Of a stretch of 64,000 bases of DNA, positions 13,439-24,964 are shown one piece after another (positions within the stretch are counted from its first letter, which is position 1; each line of letters begins with the position of its first letter). The stretch covers positions 1,488,001-1,552,000 of the forward strand of contig JACZZP010000004.1 in assembly GCA_015183035.1 (NCBI GenBank), given 5' to 3'. Origin of the DNA: Meloidogyne chitwoodi. Taxonomy: Eukaryota; Nematoda; Chromadorea; Rhabditida; Meloidogynidae. The position numbers and the translations under genes were made by a program. The notes under the pieces were generated by a model. It saw only the letters and a program-made list of their open reading frames with translations. It did no database searches and was not told the DNA's origin.

Positions 13439-16400
13439 TTAACATTTTGTATTATCTTCTATATTTTCTTCACACCAAGTTTGGAATTTATTTTTGTTTA
13501 TATATTTCATTTCAAATATAACAAAATCAATCTTTTCAGGAATTTTTTGATTTCTTTCTTTCATTAATGTTTTATATTCTTTAATTAAAAATTCTTTTAA
13601 TTTCTCATTTATTAATTTAAATTTTAAATCTAAAGCATTATTTAATTCTTCTTCTTTTTTATTTATTTTTTCAATATTTTCAATTTCTATACCACTTATC
13701 CAAAAGGTACATCTCCAATCCTTAAATTATTTAAAAAATAAATAAAATTTAAATATTTTATATATTTATAAATTAAGTTTAGATTTCCTCTTTATTTACT
13801 TTAAATCGAAATATTTAGACATTAATAAATTCATAATTTTATTTTTATTAATTATAAATAATACTTACATCATAATTTTGTAATTTATTTTTCAAATCTT
13901 TTGGGCATTTTTCATAATTTAATAATTTAATAAAACGAATATGAATATAATCAATTTTTGTCTCAAATGGTTCTTTTATTATTAAATTATCAATATTTTC
14001 TAACATTAATATTCTTAATTTATTTTCAACAAAATTACAGAATTGAGGTCCATGTAAAGAAAAAACAGATTGTGTGCAAGTAAACAAAAGAAAATATTTA
14101 TACTAAAATAATTAAATATATTATTTTTATTTTTTAAAAATATTTACCTGTTGAATAAATTGTTTATTACTTCCTAACCAATTAATCCAATTTTCTTTAA
14201 TAATCTCTGGTGATTCTTTTAATATTTTTTTAATATTATTTAATTTTTCAAGACCTAATATTTAAAAATAAAATATTATTAAATTATTATTTAATAAAAA
14301 ACCAATTTTTGATTGTTTTTGAATAATTTGTATAGTTGATTCATTTAATTTTGATAAAACATTTTTTGATTGTATTTCTTCTTCATTGTTTTGATAATTT
14401 TTATTTTCAAATTCAATTTTTAAATATTCTTTTTTATCTTTCTTTTCTTCTTCATTTATTTTTATAATAAAATTATTTTCAAATATTTTATGAAAATTTT
14501 CAATAATTAATAAAATTGATTTTCCATGTTTATTTATCAAATTATAAATTAAAATAATTAATGCTTTGTCATTTAAAAAACCAAAAATTTCTCCATAAAT
14601 TGAATTTTCTTAAAATTTATTAAAATTAAAATAAATGAATAAATAAAATATAATATTTTACTTTTGCACCATAATTTGAGTAAATTAAATAATATTATAA
14701 ATTCTTTTGAATTATTTAAATGTGATAATATTTTGTAATTGGTTAAATAATCTAAAATAATATTTTAATAAATATAAATTTTTTTGTAAATTATTTTAAT
14801 AAATAAATATTGTCAAAATATTAATTTAAATTTTTTAATAATATAAAACTTTAATTATATTTTTAAGCTTTAATTAAAAAAACTCTTTCCTGTTAAATCA
14901 TAAATTAATTTATTTTTCATTGGATATATTTTATAATTATTATTTATTGATAATTCTTTTACTAAATCGTCTATTGTTTTTACAAGTTTATTATCACGTT
15001 CACGATTTAAATTTATTAATTCAATAAATTTATTTGTTACAAATCCAAATTGAAGATTAATATTTAAATTGTCAAAATTAAATTTAATTAAATTTAGATT
15101 ATCAAATGATTTTAAAATATTTTTTGTTAATTTATTCTATAAAATAATAATATTTAATTATTATTATTTATAAATTAATTATAACCTGACAAATAAAACA
15201 ATATAATGAATTATCATTACATTCTTCTCTTTTTTTTAAATTACAAATATTTGTTCCAAAAAATAATGAATCTAATTTTTTCTTTGCATCATGTTCATAA
15301 GCTTCTTTTTCATGAAAAAAAACAATTAATTCAATTAAAGAAAAATCTTCAATTATTTTAATATTTATAATATTTTTTATAAATAAACGAACATTAACAC
15401 CCTAAAATTAAAAATAAAATTAATTTTTTAAATTTATTATTTATTTTAAATACATAAAGGACAACAATTTAATTTATTTAAAATATTTAAAAATACATAT
15501 TTCAATTTTAAAAATTATTTAATTTATTATTAAATAAATAATTAATTAATTACCAATTTATTTAACTTTAATTTATCATATAATATATTTTCTATTAATG
15601 AACTATTATTTTCAGATTTTTCCATAAATTGATCAACAAAAGATGTTTTATTTAAATTATTTATTTCTTCATTTAAAATATTTTCAAGCTAAAAAATTAA
15701 TTATTAAAGAATTAAAAAATAAATATATTAACCAATTCAACAGCTTTTGCCTGAAAATCTATTTTTGGAATTTGTTCATTTTCTTTTTCCTCAGAAATAT
15801 TAATAATTTTCTTTTTATTTTTTATTTTATTTTGAATAACATAACCTTTATTTAAAATATTTATAATTTCTTTTGATAAAATTTCTGATTCTAATAAAAA
15901 TTTTAATTTTTTATTTGCTTCATTTTCATCATTTAAATTTAATTCTTAAAAATTATAAATTTATTTAAATTAATTATTTAATTATTTTTATATATTTTTA
16001 CTCTTTTTTATATTTTATTACTTTTTAATTAATTATTTATAAGGAAAATTAAAATAAAAAATCCAAAATCTTGACCTTTTTTTAAAATTAAAGCAAATGC
16101 TTTATCATTATTTTTTTCATTCCAAGCATCTTTTTGATTAATTTGATTTTTTAATTCTTCATAAATTAAATTAATTAACCATTCATTAAAATTTGTTTTT
16201 AAAATTAATTTATTTTCTTTTATTATATTATTATTCAATTCTTTTTCAATTTCTTCTAATATTTTTAAAACTTCTTTATTTAAATATTCAATAATATAAT
16301 TTACTTCATTATTATTTTTAAAATATTCTAATTCAATTCCAAGTTTTATTTTAATATTATTCCAAATTCTTTCTAATTTAATATTTTTTTTTAAATTATT

Positions 16401-19400
16401 TTTTAATAAATTATCTATCCATTTTGAAGAAATTGAATAAAATAATTGTAATTTATTTAATTTATTTAATTCTGTTATTTCTTTTTTTGGAATTGATTTA
16501 ATAAAATATTTTTGTATATTTAATTCATTTCCAAATTCCTTATATTTATCAAAATATATTAATTTTAAATTAATTATTAAATTTTCCATTCTTTTTTTAT
16601 TTTCTAAATTTTTTAATATTTTTTTTTCATTTTCTTTAATAAAATTAAAATGATCTTTTTGAAGTAATACTCTTTGTTCAATAAATGTTAATTCTTGTTC
16701 TTCTTTATTTTTACATTCTTCTTTTAATTTATCAAAAAATATTAAATCTTCTAAATTTAATTTTTCTTTTTCCAAATTTTTTATTTTAATTTTATTTATT
16801 TGATTAAATAATATTGGTATAGTAATTTCATTTGAAATTAAATTAAAATATAAATTTTTAATAAATTTAATTAATACACAAACACTTTTTAATAAAGGAT
16901 TTTTTTCTTGTAAAATATTTGTTAAAATTATTTTAAATTTTAGCATTGAAATTAAGAAATATTCATTAATATTTTTATTTTTATTTAAAATTTCATTTTC
17001 TTTTATTTCATTTAATTTTTCAGTTAATAATGATAAAGATATTCTTAATTCAATCAATTTTGCTTCATCAGAACCTTTTTTGGTTTCCAAAAATTTATTA
17101 TAAATGTAAATTTTTGTTGATTTATCCATTAAATCTAAAAAATTAATTTAAACAAAAATATTAATTAATTAAATAAATTATTTAAAAATTAAATTTCTAA
17201 CTAATTGATAAAACATTTGGTTGAGCAATTTCTAAATTTAAAATATTTTCATATCCAATAATTTCTTTAATATTTATTTTAAATTTTAATAATTCCTCAT
17301 TATTTAATTTACATATATTTTTTCTCACAGTAAATGAATAATTAATTAACCATTCCAAATAATAATTAAAAAGTTTATTTAATTTTGATTTATAAACGAG
17401 GGAATTATCGAAAGTAATTTCAGTAAACATTTCCATAAAACTTTTCAAATTATCTGGATTGTAATTTTCATTCTGAAAATTAAAGTTTATAAATAAAAAA
17501 TAAATAAATTGTTTTTTTTAAATATTCTTATTTAAAATAAATTTTTAAATTAATTAACTATTATTTTTTTATTGAATATTATTTTATTTTGTAAAAAAAA
17601 ATAATTTATAAAATAAAAAATTAAAATTTGATTACCTCAATAAAATTTTCTAAAAAATCAATCCATTTTGGAATATCAATTCCCAACTTTTTATAAATCG
17701 GATTTTCATTTATTAAATCTAATCTAACTGTTTCTCTTAAATAATGGAGATACATAATTTGTTCAAAATATTCACTTCCTTTAAAATGCTTTAAGTCATT
17801 TTTTATTTGTTCAATACTTTCTTTTTTAGTTCTTTTTAATAACTTTTCATAATAAATAATAGCTTCATTTATATAAAATGATATTTCAATATTTTCTTTA
17901 TTAATTATCATTTCAATAAATTTTTTTCTGTAACCGATCATTTCCATTATAGTATCTCCGTAACCATAATCTTTAATTTAATTATCATTTATTAATAATA
18001 ATAATATCAATTAATATATTATAATTATATTTTTAAATAAATATAATATTAATATTATTATTTTATTTTATAAAAACAAATAATTTATTTACCAAAGCCT
18101 ATTTCTGTACTTCTATCTTTAAATATTTCAGTTGGACAGAATCTTTCCAACTATAAAAAATATTATTAAATACAATAAATTTATTTAAAAAATTTTACCC
18201 GGTCAATATTAAAAAGTTCTCGAAATGAAAAATGTATTTGAGAATATTCAATATAATCTAACTCTGTTAAATTTATAAATTAAAAATATTTTATTTATTT
18301 TATTAAAAATTTTTAAATAAATTCTTTAAATTTGTCTTAATTAAATTAAATTATAATTATTTTTTTAATAAATTATAATTAAAAATATTTTATTTATTTA
18401 CTTTTAATTCTTTTATTTACTTTTAATTCTTTCATTAAATTTTAATTTAGTATTTAATTTTAATTCATTAATTGTAGCTTTATTCAATTGAATAATAAAT
18501 TCAAAATGTTCTTTATTATTAATAATTTTATTTATTTGAATATTTAAATCCATTTCATTTAATTCATTTTTAACCAAATTAATTAAATTAAATGAAACAT
18601 TTTTAAATGTTTCTTTTATAATTTTATTTAATATTTCTAATATATTTATCCATTTGTTAATGTTTTTTATCGGATCAATTCTTGAAAAATTGTCATTTAT
18701 TTCCAAAAATCGAGTGCGAAGAATTTTCCAATGTTCATAATTATTAATATAATTAATAATATTATTGTCTAACCAACGTATTTTTATTAAATTTTCAAGT
18801 AAATAAAGATATACAAAATAATATATATTTTCAATATTTTGTATTAGAATTAAATAAATTGAAATTATCCAATTATCTAATTCTTCTGAATCTTAATTTT
18901 AAAGAATTTATTAAATTATTTATCGTCCTTTATATTTACAAATATTATTATTTTCTTAATTTACTGATTAGCACATTATAATTATTTAAAGATAATATGT
19001 ATTTAGTAATGAAGGAAGGACTATGGTCATTGGTCACTTGTGCTGATGATGTGAAACAAGGATTACAAGACAATATGTTTCCACATTATTGTGTTCGTAT
19101 GTTGCGGAAAAATGTGTGGATGGGAGATGGAATCGAACCATCGTGGAATGAGCCCAAACCAGAGCACAACCGACTGTGCCACCATCCAACCCTCTAATAG
19201 TTCATTTTTATTCACTCATATACTTTCTCAAGTATACGGACATAACACACATGACTGATGAACAGAATTTAAAATTTAATTTAGGTATACTATTATAAGC
19301 CTATGACTTATCCAAACACTCCTCTTTGATTATACACATCTTACCTATCTTTAATTAGATAATTAATCTTATTAAAAACAAAATATCTAATTTTTAAAAT

Positions 19401-21779
19401 GAAATTAATTTATTTAAAGGTTATAATTCTAAAATATTAACAAAAATAAAATTATAAAATAAATTTATTTTTAATAATTTCTTACCAATATTTGTTAAAA
19501 TAAAAAGACTTTGATCTTCTTCAAATATTTCATCACCTTTAATATTATCAGATCTAAATATTTCAATTAATCTTGCTCTTGCACCTTGATGTTTTTCAAA
19601 AAGTTTTTTTAAAGGTTTTGGTATTATATTATTTTTACAAAGATTTATTAAATCATTTTTTAATTTATTTTTATCTATTTTTTCTAATATTTTATTATCA
19701 ACAACTTCTTTATTAAATAAATTATGAAATTCTTTTATTTTTTCTTTTTCACCAACTTTTATAATTTCAATAAATTTTTGAGAAGCATAAATTTTTAATA
19801 TTTCTTTTGGTAATTTTTTATAAGAAAATAATTTAACAAAACGATTAATTTGTTCATCTTCTTCTACCAAATCTATATAAATAAATAATATGGTGACCGG
19901 AAAATTCCTCTTCGGAAAATTCCTCTCGGAAAATTCCTCTTCAAATTTTCGGAAAATTCCTCTTTAGCGGAAAATTCCTCTTTAAGCAAAATAATCGGAA
20001 AATTCCTCTTCGGAAATTCCTCTTTTTAGAGGAAAATTCCTCTCCAAATTAAAAATTATTAAAAATTATGGTTGTTCTTTAGTATATGGGACCCGAACTC
20101 GGATCAAGTAACACATATCATTCGATTCCTCTTGTCGAGCTGAGTTCGAATATATAAGAATTTCTTGCAGGAGACAAATACTCACCGAGTTACAGGTCCC
20201 GAAATATCGAAAAACCATAGGGGGGAGTAAGCTCATTTGAGGTGATTATCGCGGCTGCACTTCAATTATTTTCACTGAATTAATTATTTTGTTGTAATTT
20301 GCGCCGTAGAATAACGCATGTATCAAAAGCCAACGAGAGATGGGCTCCCAAATGAAGAAGTCATAAAAAACTCCCAATAGGTCCAAGTTTGGCGTGTTTT
20401 CCAGCAAACTTCGGTCCTTCATAACTTTCTTCAAAATCGTTCAATTTCGACAATTTTGGTCTCATTCGATAGGTTTCGAAGAGTTCTTTCGAATGAGCTA
20501 TCATTTGTATAAACGAATTTTTCACACCAAAAAGAGCTTGGTCCCTCCTATGGTTTTTCGAATTTCAGGGACCTGTAACTCGGCTCAAACATTTTTCCTA
20601 GAAATAAAATTTATATATTCGAACTCAGCTCGACAAGAGGAATCGAATGATATGTGTTACTTGATCCGAGTTCGGGTCCCATATACTAAAGAACAACCAT
20701 AATTTTTAATAATTTTTAATTTGGAGAGGAATTTTCCTCTAAAAAGAGGAATTTCCGAAGAGGAATTTTCCGATTATTTTGCTTAAAGAGGAATTTTCCG
20801 TTAAAGAGGAATTTTCCGAGAGGAATTTTCCGAAGAGGAATTTTCCGGTAATCAATAATATATTTAATTAATTAATTAATAAATTAAATATATTTAAAAG
20901 AATTTATTTTTATCTAACTTAAAATACAAAGAATCTTTTTTTTGGTTTATTTATTTTAATAATATTTAAATATTTAAATTTTAACCAATTTTGAAAGTCA
21001 ATGGATATTTTAATTCCAATTCATTAAACATATAATCATCGAGAACATAACGAATTTTTCTTTTATAATCAAATAAATTATTATTATTATTTTTTAAAGC
21101 ATTTTCAAACATTTGTTTAATTATATCTTTTAATCTAAAAAATAAAATAAATTATTAATTAATTGGGAATAATTATAAATAAATAAATACTTAAAAAACA
21201 ACAATATTATAATTAATATTATTTATTATAAAAATATATTTTATTTAAATAATTAATTTATTTATTACTTATTAAAATGTAATAAATTAAATTTAAATTT
21301 AAAATATTTTTCAATTTTATTAAATGCCTCTTCTTCATTTATATCTTTTAATTTATTTAAAATTATAAAAAATTGTCCTTTAATAATTTTTATTTTAAAT
21401 TTTGTAACCATTTCTGATTCAACTAATTCAAAAATTTGTTCAAATTCTAATAATTTTAATATTAAATTAATATTAACAATTAAATTATTTTCTTTTTTAA
21501 ATTCCTCATATTTATTTAAAATCTCTTCTATTTCTTTAATTATTTCTTTTTCTTCTTCTATTTTTTCATAATCTTCAAGTTTTGTTATTTCTAAAGGTTT
21601 TTTTAATTTTTCTTTCAAAGAATTTAATTTTTTTTTAATTAAAGGAAATTTATCATTTAAATCTTTATTTAAAATAAATGCTGAAATTTTTCTAATTATT
21701 TCTTTCCATTTTTCATTTTCATTATTTCCAAAAAATGCTTTATTATATAAAACATTTAAATCATTCTCTTTTAATCCAA
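13439..21779 (-). CDS. Very large Lys/Asn-rich protein of unknown family, main exon set
   Basis: About eighteen exons run right to left, beginning 21269-21779, 20986-21134, 19486-19872, 18421-18891 and continuing through a 1.1-kb exon at about 16062-17130 to the stop at 13439. Reading phase agreed at every junction checked. The product is roughly 1,750 residues, dominated by Lys, Asn, Ile, Leu and Glu, mostly helical in character, with recurring Trp-containing segments such as IPKWIDFLENFIE and INKWINILEILNK. No catalytic motif or named domain is recognised. The first exon here starts in phase 1 without a Met, so an upstream exon is required; 31498-31639 fits in phase and supplies a signal peptide. 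Introns contain a tRNA-like repeat and a fold-back transposon. The protein is possibly secreted and lineage-specific; function unknown. Confidence 0.68.
18990..19250 (-). repeat. tRNA-like dispersed repeat, copy 1
   Basis: Read on the minus strand, 19118-19187 resembles a tRNA: an acceptor-like GGATGG/CCATCC pair, an A-box-like TGGCACAGTCGG with a GCAC/GTGC D-stem, and a perfect T-arm GATGG-TTCGATT-CCATC containing a B box GGTTCGATTCC. The anticodon arm is disordered, so it is unlikely to be a working tRNA. Homology with the copy at 46990-47165 continues on both sides: upstream (TGAATAAAAATGAACTATTAG) and downstream (TTTTTCCGCAACA, AAATACATATT). It lies in an intron of the large Lys/Asn-rich gene. 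Confidence 0.7.
19896..20849. mobile_element. Long inverted-repeat (fold-back) element, copy 1
   Basis: The core (20070-20698) begins GGTTGTTCTTTAGTATATGG and ends with its reverse complement; arms match over more than 100 bp. The inverted symmetry continues outward on both sides through copies of the word GGAAAATTCCTC to 19896 and 20849. The same core recurs at 24158-24770. On the minus strand both copies can encode HALFYGANYNKIINSVKII, but the frame is broken in the second copy and no transposase is recognised. No clear target duplication is seen. It sits in an intron of the large Lys/Asn-rich gene. Confidence 0.75.
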
Positions 21780-21839
21780 CTGTAAAATTAAAAAATAAAA
21801 TAATTATTTATTTAATTTCAAAAGAATATATAAATAAGT

Positions 21840-22380
21840 TAAACTTCGCCTTTCAAAACTCATAACTGATTTTAAAGAAGGGGGACGGGTTTAAAAGTTG
21901 TACATGTTGCTGGGTTACTATATATTTATAAAAGATAAAAACAAATTTTCAAAAACTTGGAAGTCTTTAAGGGATAAAGTTAGAGATTTGGGAGTTTGAC
22001 ATCTTGGGGGGTACTTTGAATGGCTATCAGGAAAAATTATGAAATCCATGGTACCGTGGTTCCTTGGTACCTAAATCGTGCCGGTCACATGGCTATCTCG
22101 GGAATGAGAAGAGATAGCGAAAAAGTTCCAACGGTAGGAAACTGTGTTGGAACAAGTAGATATACGTAGGAAAAAATTCGAAGTCAAAATCCGAATTTGA
22201 AGGGTAGTTATGCCTCGCACAAAATTCAAAATCCCGAAATTTTTTAAACATTGAAAATTTGAAAAGCCTTGAAGATATATCAATCAGTTGAGAGTGACCT
22301 GTCATAAAAGAAGAGAAAAAATGTGAAGCAAAGTTTCTGAAGCAAGTGAAAATCTGAAGCAAGGTTTTGAAGCAAGGTTT
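21840..22380. other. Intronic or intergenic spacer of repeat-like DNA
   Basis: This segment is less A+T-rich than its neighbours and is not recognisably coding. Its right part, GAGAGTGACCTGTCA (near 22290-22305), recurs at about 23074-23093 on the other side of the 46-bp minisatellite, with similar preceding sequence, so the two may be flanks of one repeat unit. Confidence 0.45.
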
Positions 22381-22382
22381 AA

Positions 22383-22953
22383 AAATGTACAAAAGTACAA
22401 TTGTACAAATTACAAATGTATAAAAATACAAATTACAAAAGTACAATTATACAAATGTATATAAGTACAAATTACAAAAGTACAATTTTACAAATTACAA
22501 ATGTATAAAAGTACAAATTAAAAAAGTACAATTGTACAAATTACAAATGTATAAAAGTACAAATTAAAAAAGTACATTGTACAAATTACAAATGTATAAA
22601 AGTACAAATTAAAAAAGTACAATTGTACAAATTACAAATGTATAAAAGTACAAATTAAAAAAGTACAATTGTACAAATTACAAATGTATAAAAGTACAAA
22701 TTAAAAAAGTACAATTGTACAAATTACAAATGTATAAAAGTACAAATTAAAAAAGTACAATTGTACAAATTACAAATGTATAAAAGTACAAATTAAAAAA
22801 GTACATTGTACAAATTACAAATGTATAAAAGTACAAATTAAAAAAGTACAATTGTACAAATTACAAATGTATAAAAGTACAAATTAAAAAAGTACAATTG
22901 TACAAATTACAAATGTATAAAAGTACAAATTAAAAAAGTACAATTGTACAAAT
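22383..22953. repeat. 46-bp tandem repeat (minisatellite)
   Basis: About a dozen copies of a 46-bp unit containing TACAAATTACAAATGTATAA followed by AAGTACAAATTAAAAAAGTA and CAATTG. The left end is irregular and the rest is nearly identical; a few units have lost two bases at CAATTG. The unit contains the palindrome TACAATTGTA. The array lies in the proposed giant first intron of the large minus-strand gene. Confidence 0.92.
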
Positions 22954-23439
22954 AAATAAAACATTGAGCTAAATATCCCAAGTTGAATTGTAGATAAGGT
23001 GTTACAAATATTCAATATCCATTAAATTAAAAAAAATGGATAAAAATGATAAACCTTGAAGGTAAATCAAAAGATTGAGAGTGACCTGTCACTTTTTATT
23101 ATGAGTGAAGTAACTGAGGCATTATTTTTGAAAATTTATTCAAAAATAATATATTTATGTTAATTAAAAGGAGAAAAAGGATTAAATTTTCCCTGTTATC
23201 ACAGGAGAAAAAACTTTTTTTCATTAATTTAAAATGTTATAAGGCAATTTTATGCCTATTTATTATTTTTTCTGTTTTTTATCATATATTTTTTTCGCCT
23301 ATCACAAAAAATTAAAAAACCAATAATCATTATTTTTATTAAATGTTTAGTTATTAAATAATTTATTTTAATTTATTAATATAATTTAAATTAAATTTAT
23401 ATTTTTTAGCTTTTTAAATATTAATTTGCTTTTAAATTC

Positions 23440-24860
23440 TGATTTTTAAAAATTTGCTTGATTAAAAATGTGAGTTTTTTAAATAATTTTAATTTTGTTT
23501 TTATAAAATTCTGATTTTTGTTTTAAAAAATTCTGATTTTTTATTTAAAAAATTCTGATTTTTGTGTTTTTAATAAATCTGATTTTTTTAATTCTGATTT
23601 TTATATTTTTTTATGATTCTGATTTTTTTTAAATTCTGATTTTTGTTTTTAAAATAATCTTATTTTTGTGTTTTTAAAATAATTTTGATTTTTGTATTTT
23701 TTAATAATTCTGATTTTTGTATTTTTTTATGATTCTGATTTTTTTTTAAATTCTGACTTGTATTTTTTAATAATTCTGATTTTTGTGTTTTTTATGATTC
23801 TGATTTTTTTAAAATTCTGACTTGTATTTTTTAATAATTCTGATTTTTGTGTTTTTAATAATTCTGATTTTTTAAAAATTCTGACTTGTATTTTTTAATA
23901 ATTCTGATTTTTGTGTTTTTAATAATTCTGATTTTTTTAAATTCTGATTTTTGGATATTTTTTAATAATTCTTATTTTTGTGTTTTTAAAATAATTTTGA
24001 TTTTTGTATTTTTTAATAATTCTGATTTTTTTAAATTCTGATTTTTGGATTTTTAATAATTCTGATTTTTTTAAATTCTGATTTTTGTGTTTAAAATAAT
24101 TCTGATTTCTGTGCTTTTTAAATAATTCTGATTTTTGTTTTTTTAAATAATTCTGATGGTTGTTCTTTTATATCGGGTCCGAGCTAGAAACATGTACTAT
24201 ATATCAATCGATTCCCCTCGTCGAGCTGAGCACGAATATATAAGAATTTCTTACCGGAGACGAATACTCATTGAGATACAGATCCCTGAAACTTGAAAAA
24301 CCATAGGGGGAGTAAGCTCTTCAAAGTGATTACCCTGCACTTAAATTATTTTCACTGAATTAATTATTTTGTTGTAATTTGCGCCGTAGAATAACGCATG
24401 TACCAAAAAGCCAACGAGAGATGGGCTCCCAAATGAAGAAGTCATAAAACACTCCCAATAGGTCCAAGTTTGGAGTGTTTCCAGCAAACTTCGATCTTTC
24501 ATAACTTTGTTCAAAATCATCCAATCACGACAATTTTGGTATATTCGATAGGTCTCGAAGAGCTCTTTTGAATGAGCTTTCATATATGCGATTTTTTCAC
24601 CCTGAAAAGAGCTTGGTCCCCCTATGGTTTTTCAAGTTTCATGGACCTGTATCTCAGCGAGTATTCGTCTCCGGCAAGAAATTCTTATATTTTCGTGCTC
24701 AGCTCGACGAAGAGAATCGATTGATATATATTACATGTTTCAAGCTCGGACCCGATATACTAAAGCGACCCAATTCTGATTTTTGTGTTTTTTTAAATAT
24801 TTCTGATTTTTGTGTTTTTATTAATTCTGATTTTTGTTTTTTTAAAATAATTCTGATTTT
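23440..24860. repeat. Degenerate AATTCTGATTTTTGTG-type simple repeat
   Basis: Dozens of loosely spaced copies of AATTCTGATTTTT with variable T-rich spacers run from about 23440 to 24157 and resume from 24772 to about 24860. The interruption is the second fold-back element, which inserted into the array. Confidence 0.85.
24158..24770. mobile_element. Fold-back element, copy 2
   Basis: It matches the core of the element at 20070-20698 along its whole length, with inverted arms starting GGTTGTTCTTTTATATCGGG on the left and ending near GATATACTAAAGCGACC on the right. It is flanked by AATTCTGAT at 24149-24157 and 24772-24780, which could be a 9-bp target duplication of the Mutator-like type, but the same word is the unit of the surrounding simple repeat, so this is not decisive. 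No intact gene is present. Confidence 0.78.
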
Positions 24861-24964
24861 TAAATTATTTTTTTAAAAATTTTATTAATTTTTTTTTATT
24901 ATTTTTAAAATTTAAAAATTTTTATTAAAGATTATATAAAAATAAAATTCTTTATTTTATTAGA

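Noticed and set aside
19118..19187. Functional tRNA gene
   Set aside because: The D and T arms and acceptor fit, but the anticodon arm does not fold and the acceptor's seventh pair is mismatched; a second diverged copy with shared flanks indicates a dispersed repeat.
18997..19197. Plus-strand open frame of 66 codons
   Set aside because: It lies entirely in the tRNA-like repeat and its flanks, opposite to and inside an intron of the large gene.
22071..22446. Minus-strand open frames with Phe/Tyr-rich sequence
   Set aside because: They run into the minisatellite, lack neighbouring exons and do not resemble the composition of nearby genes.
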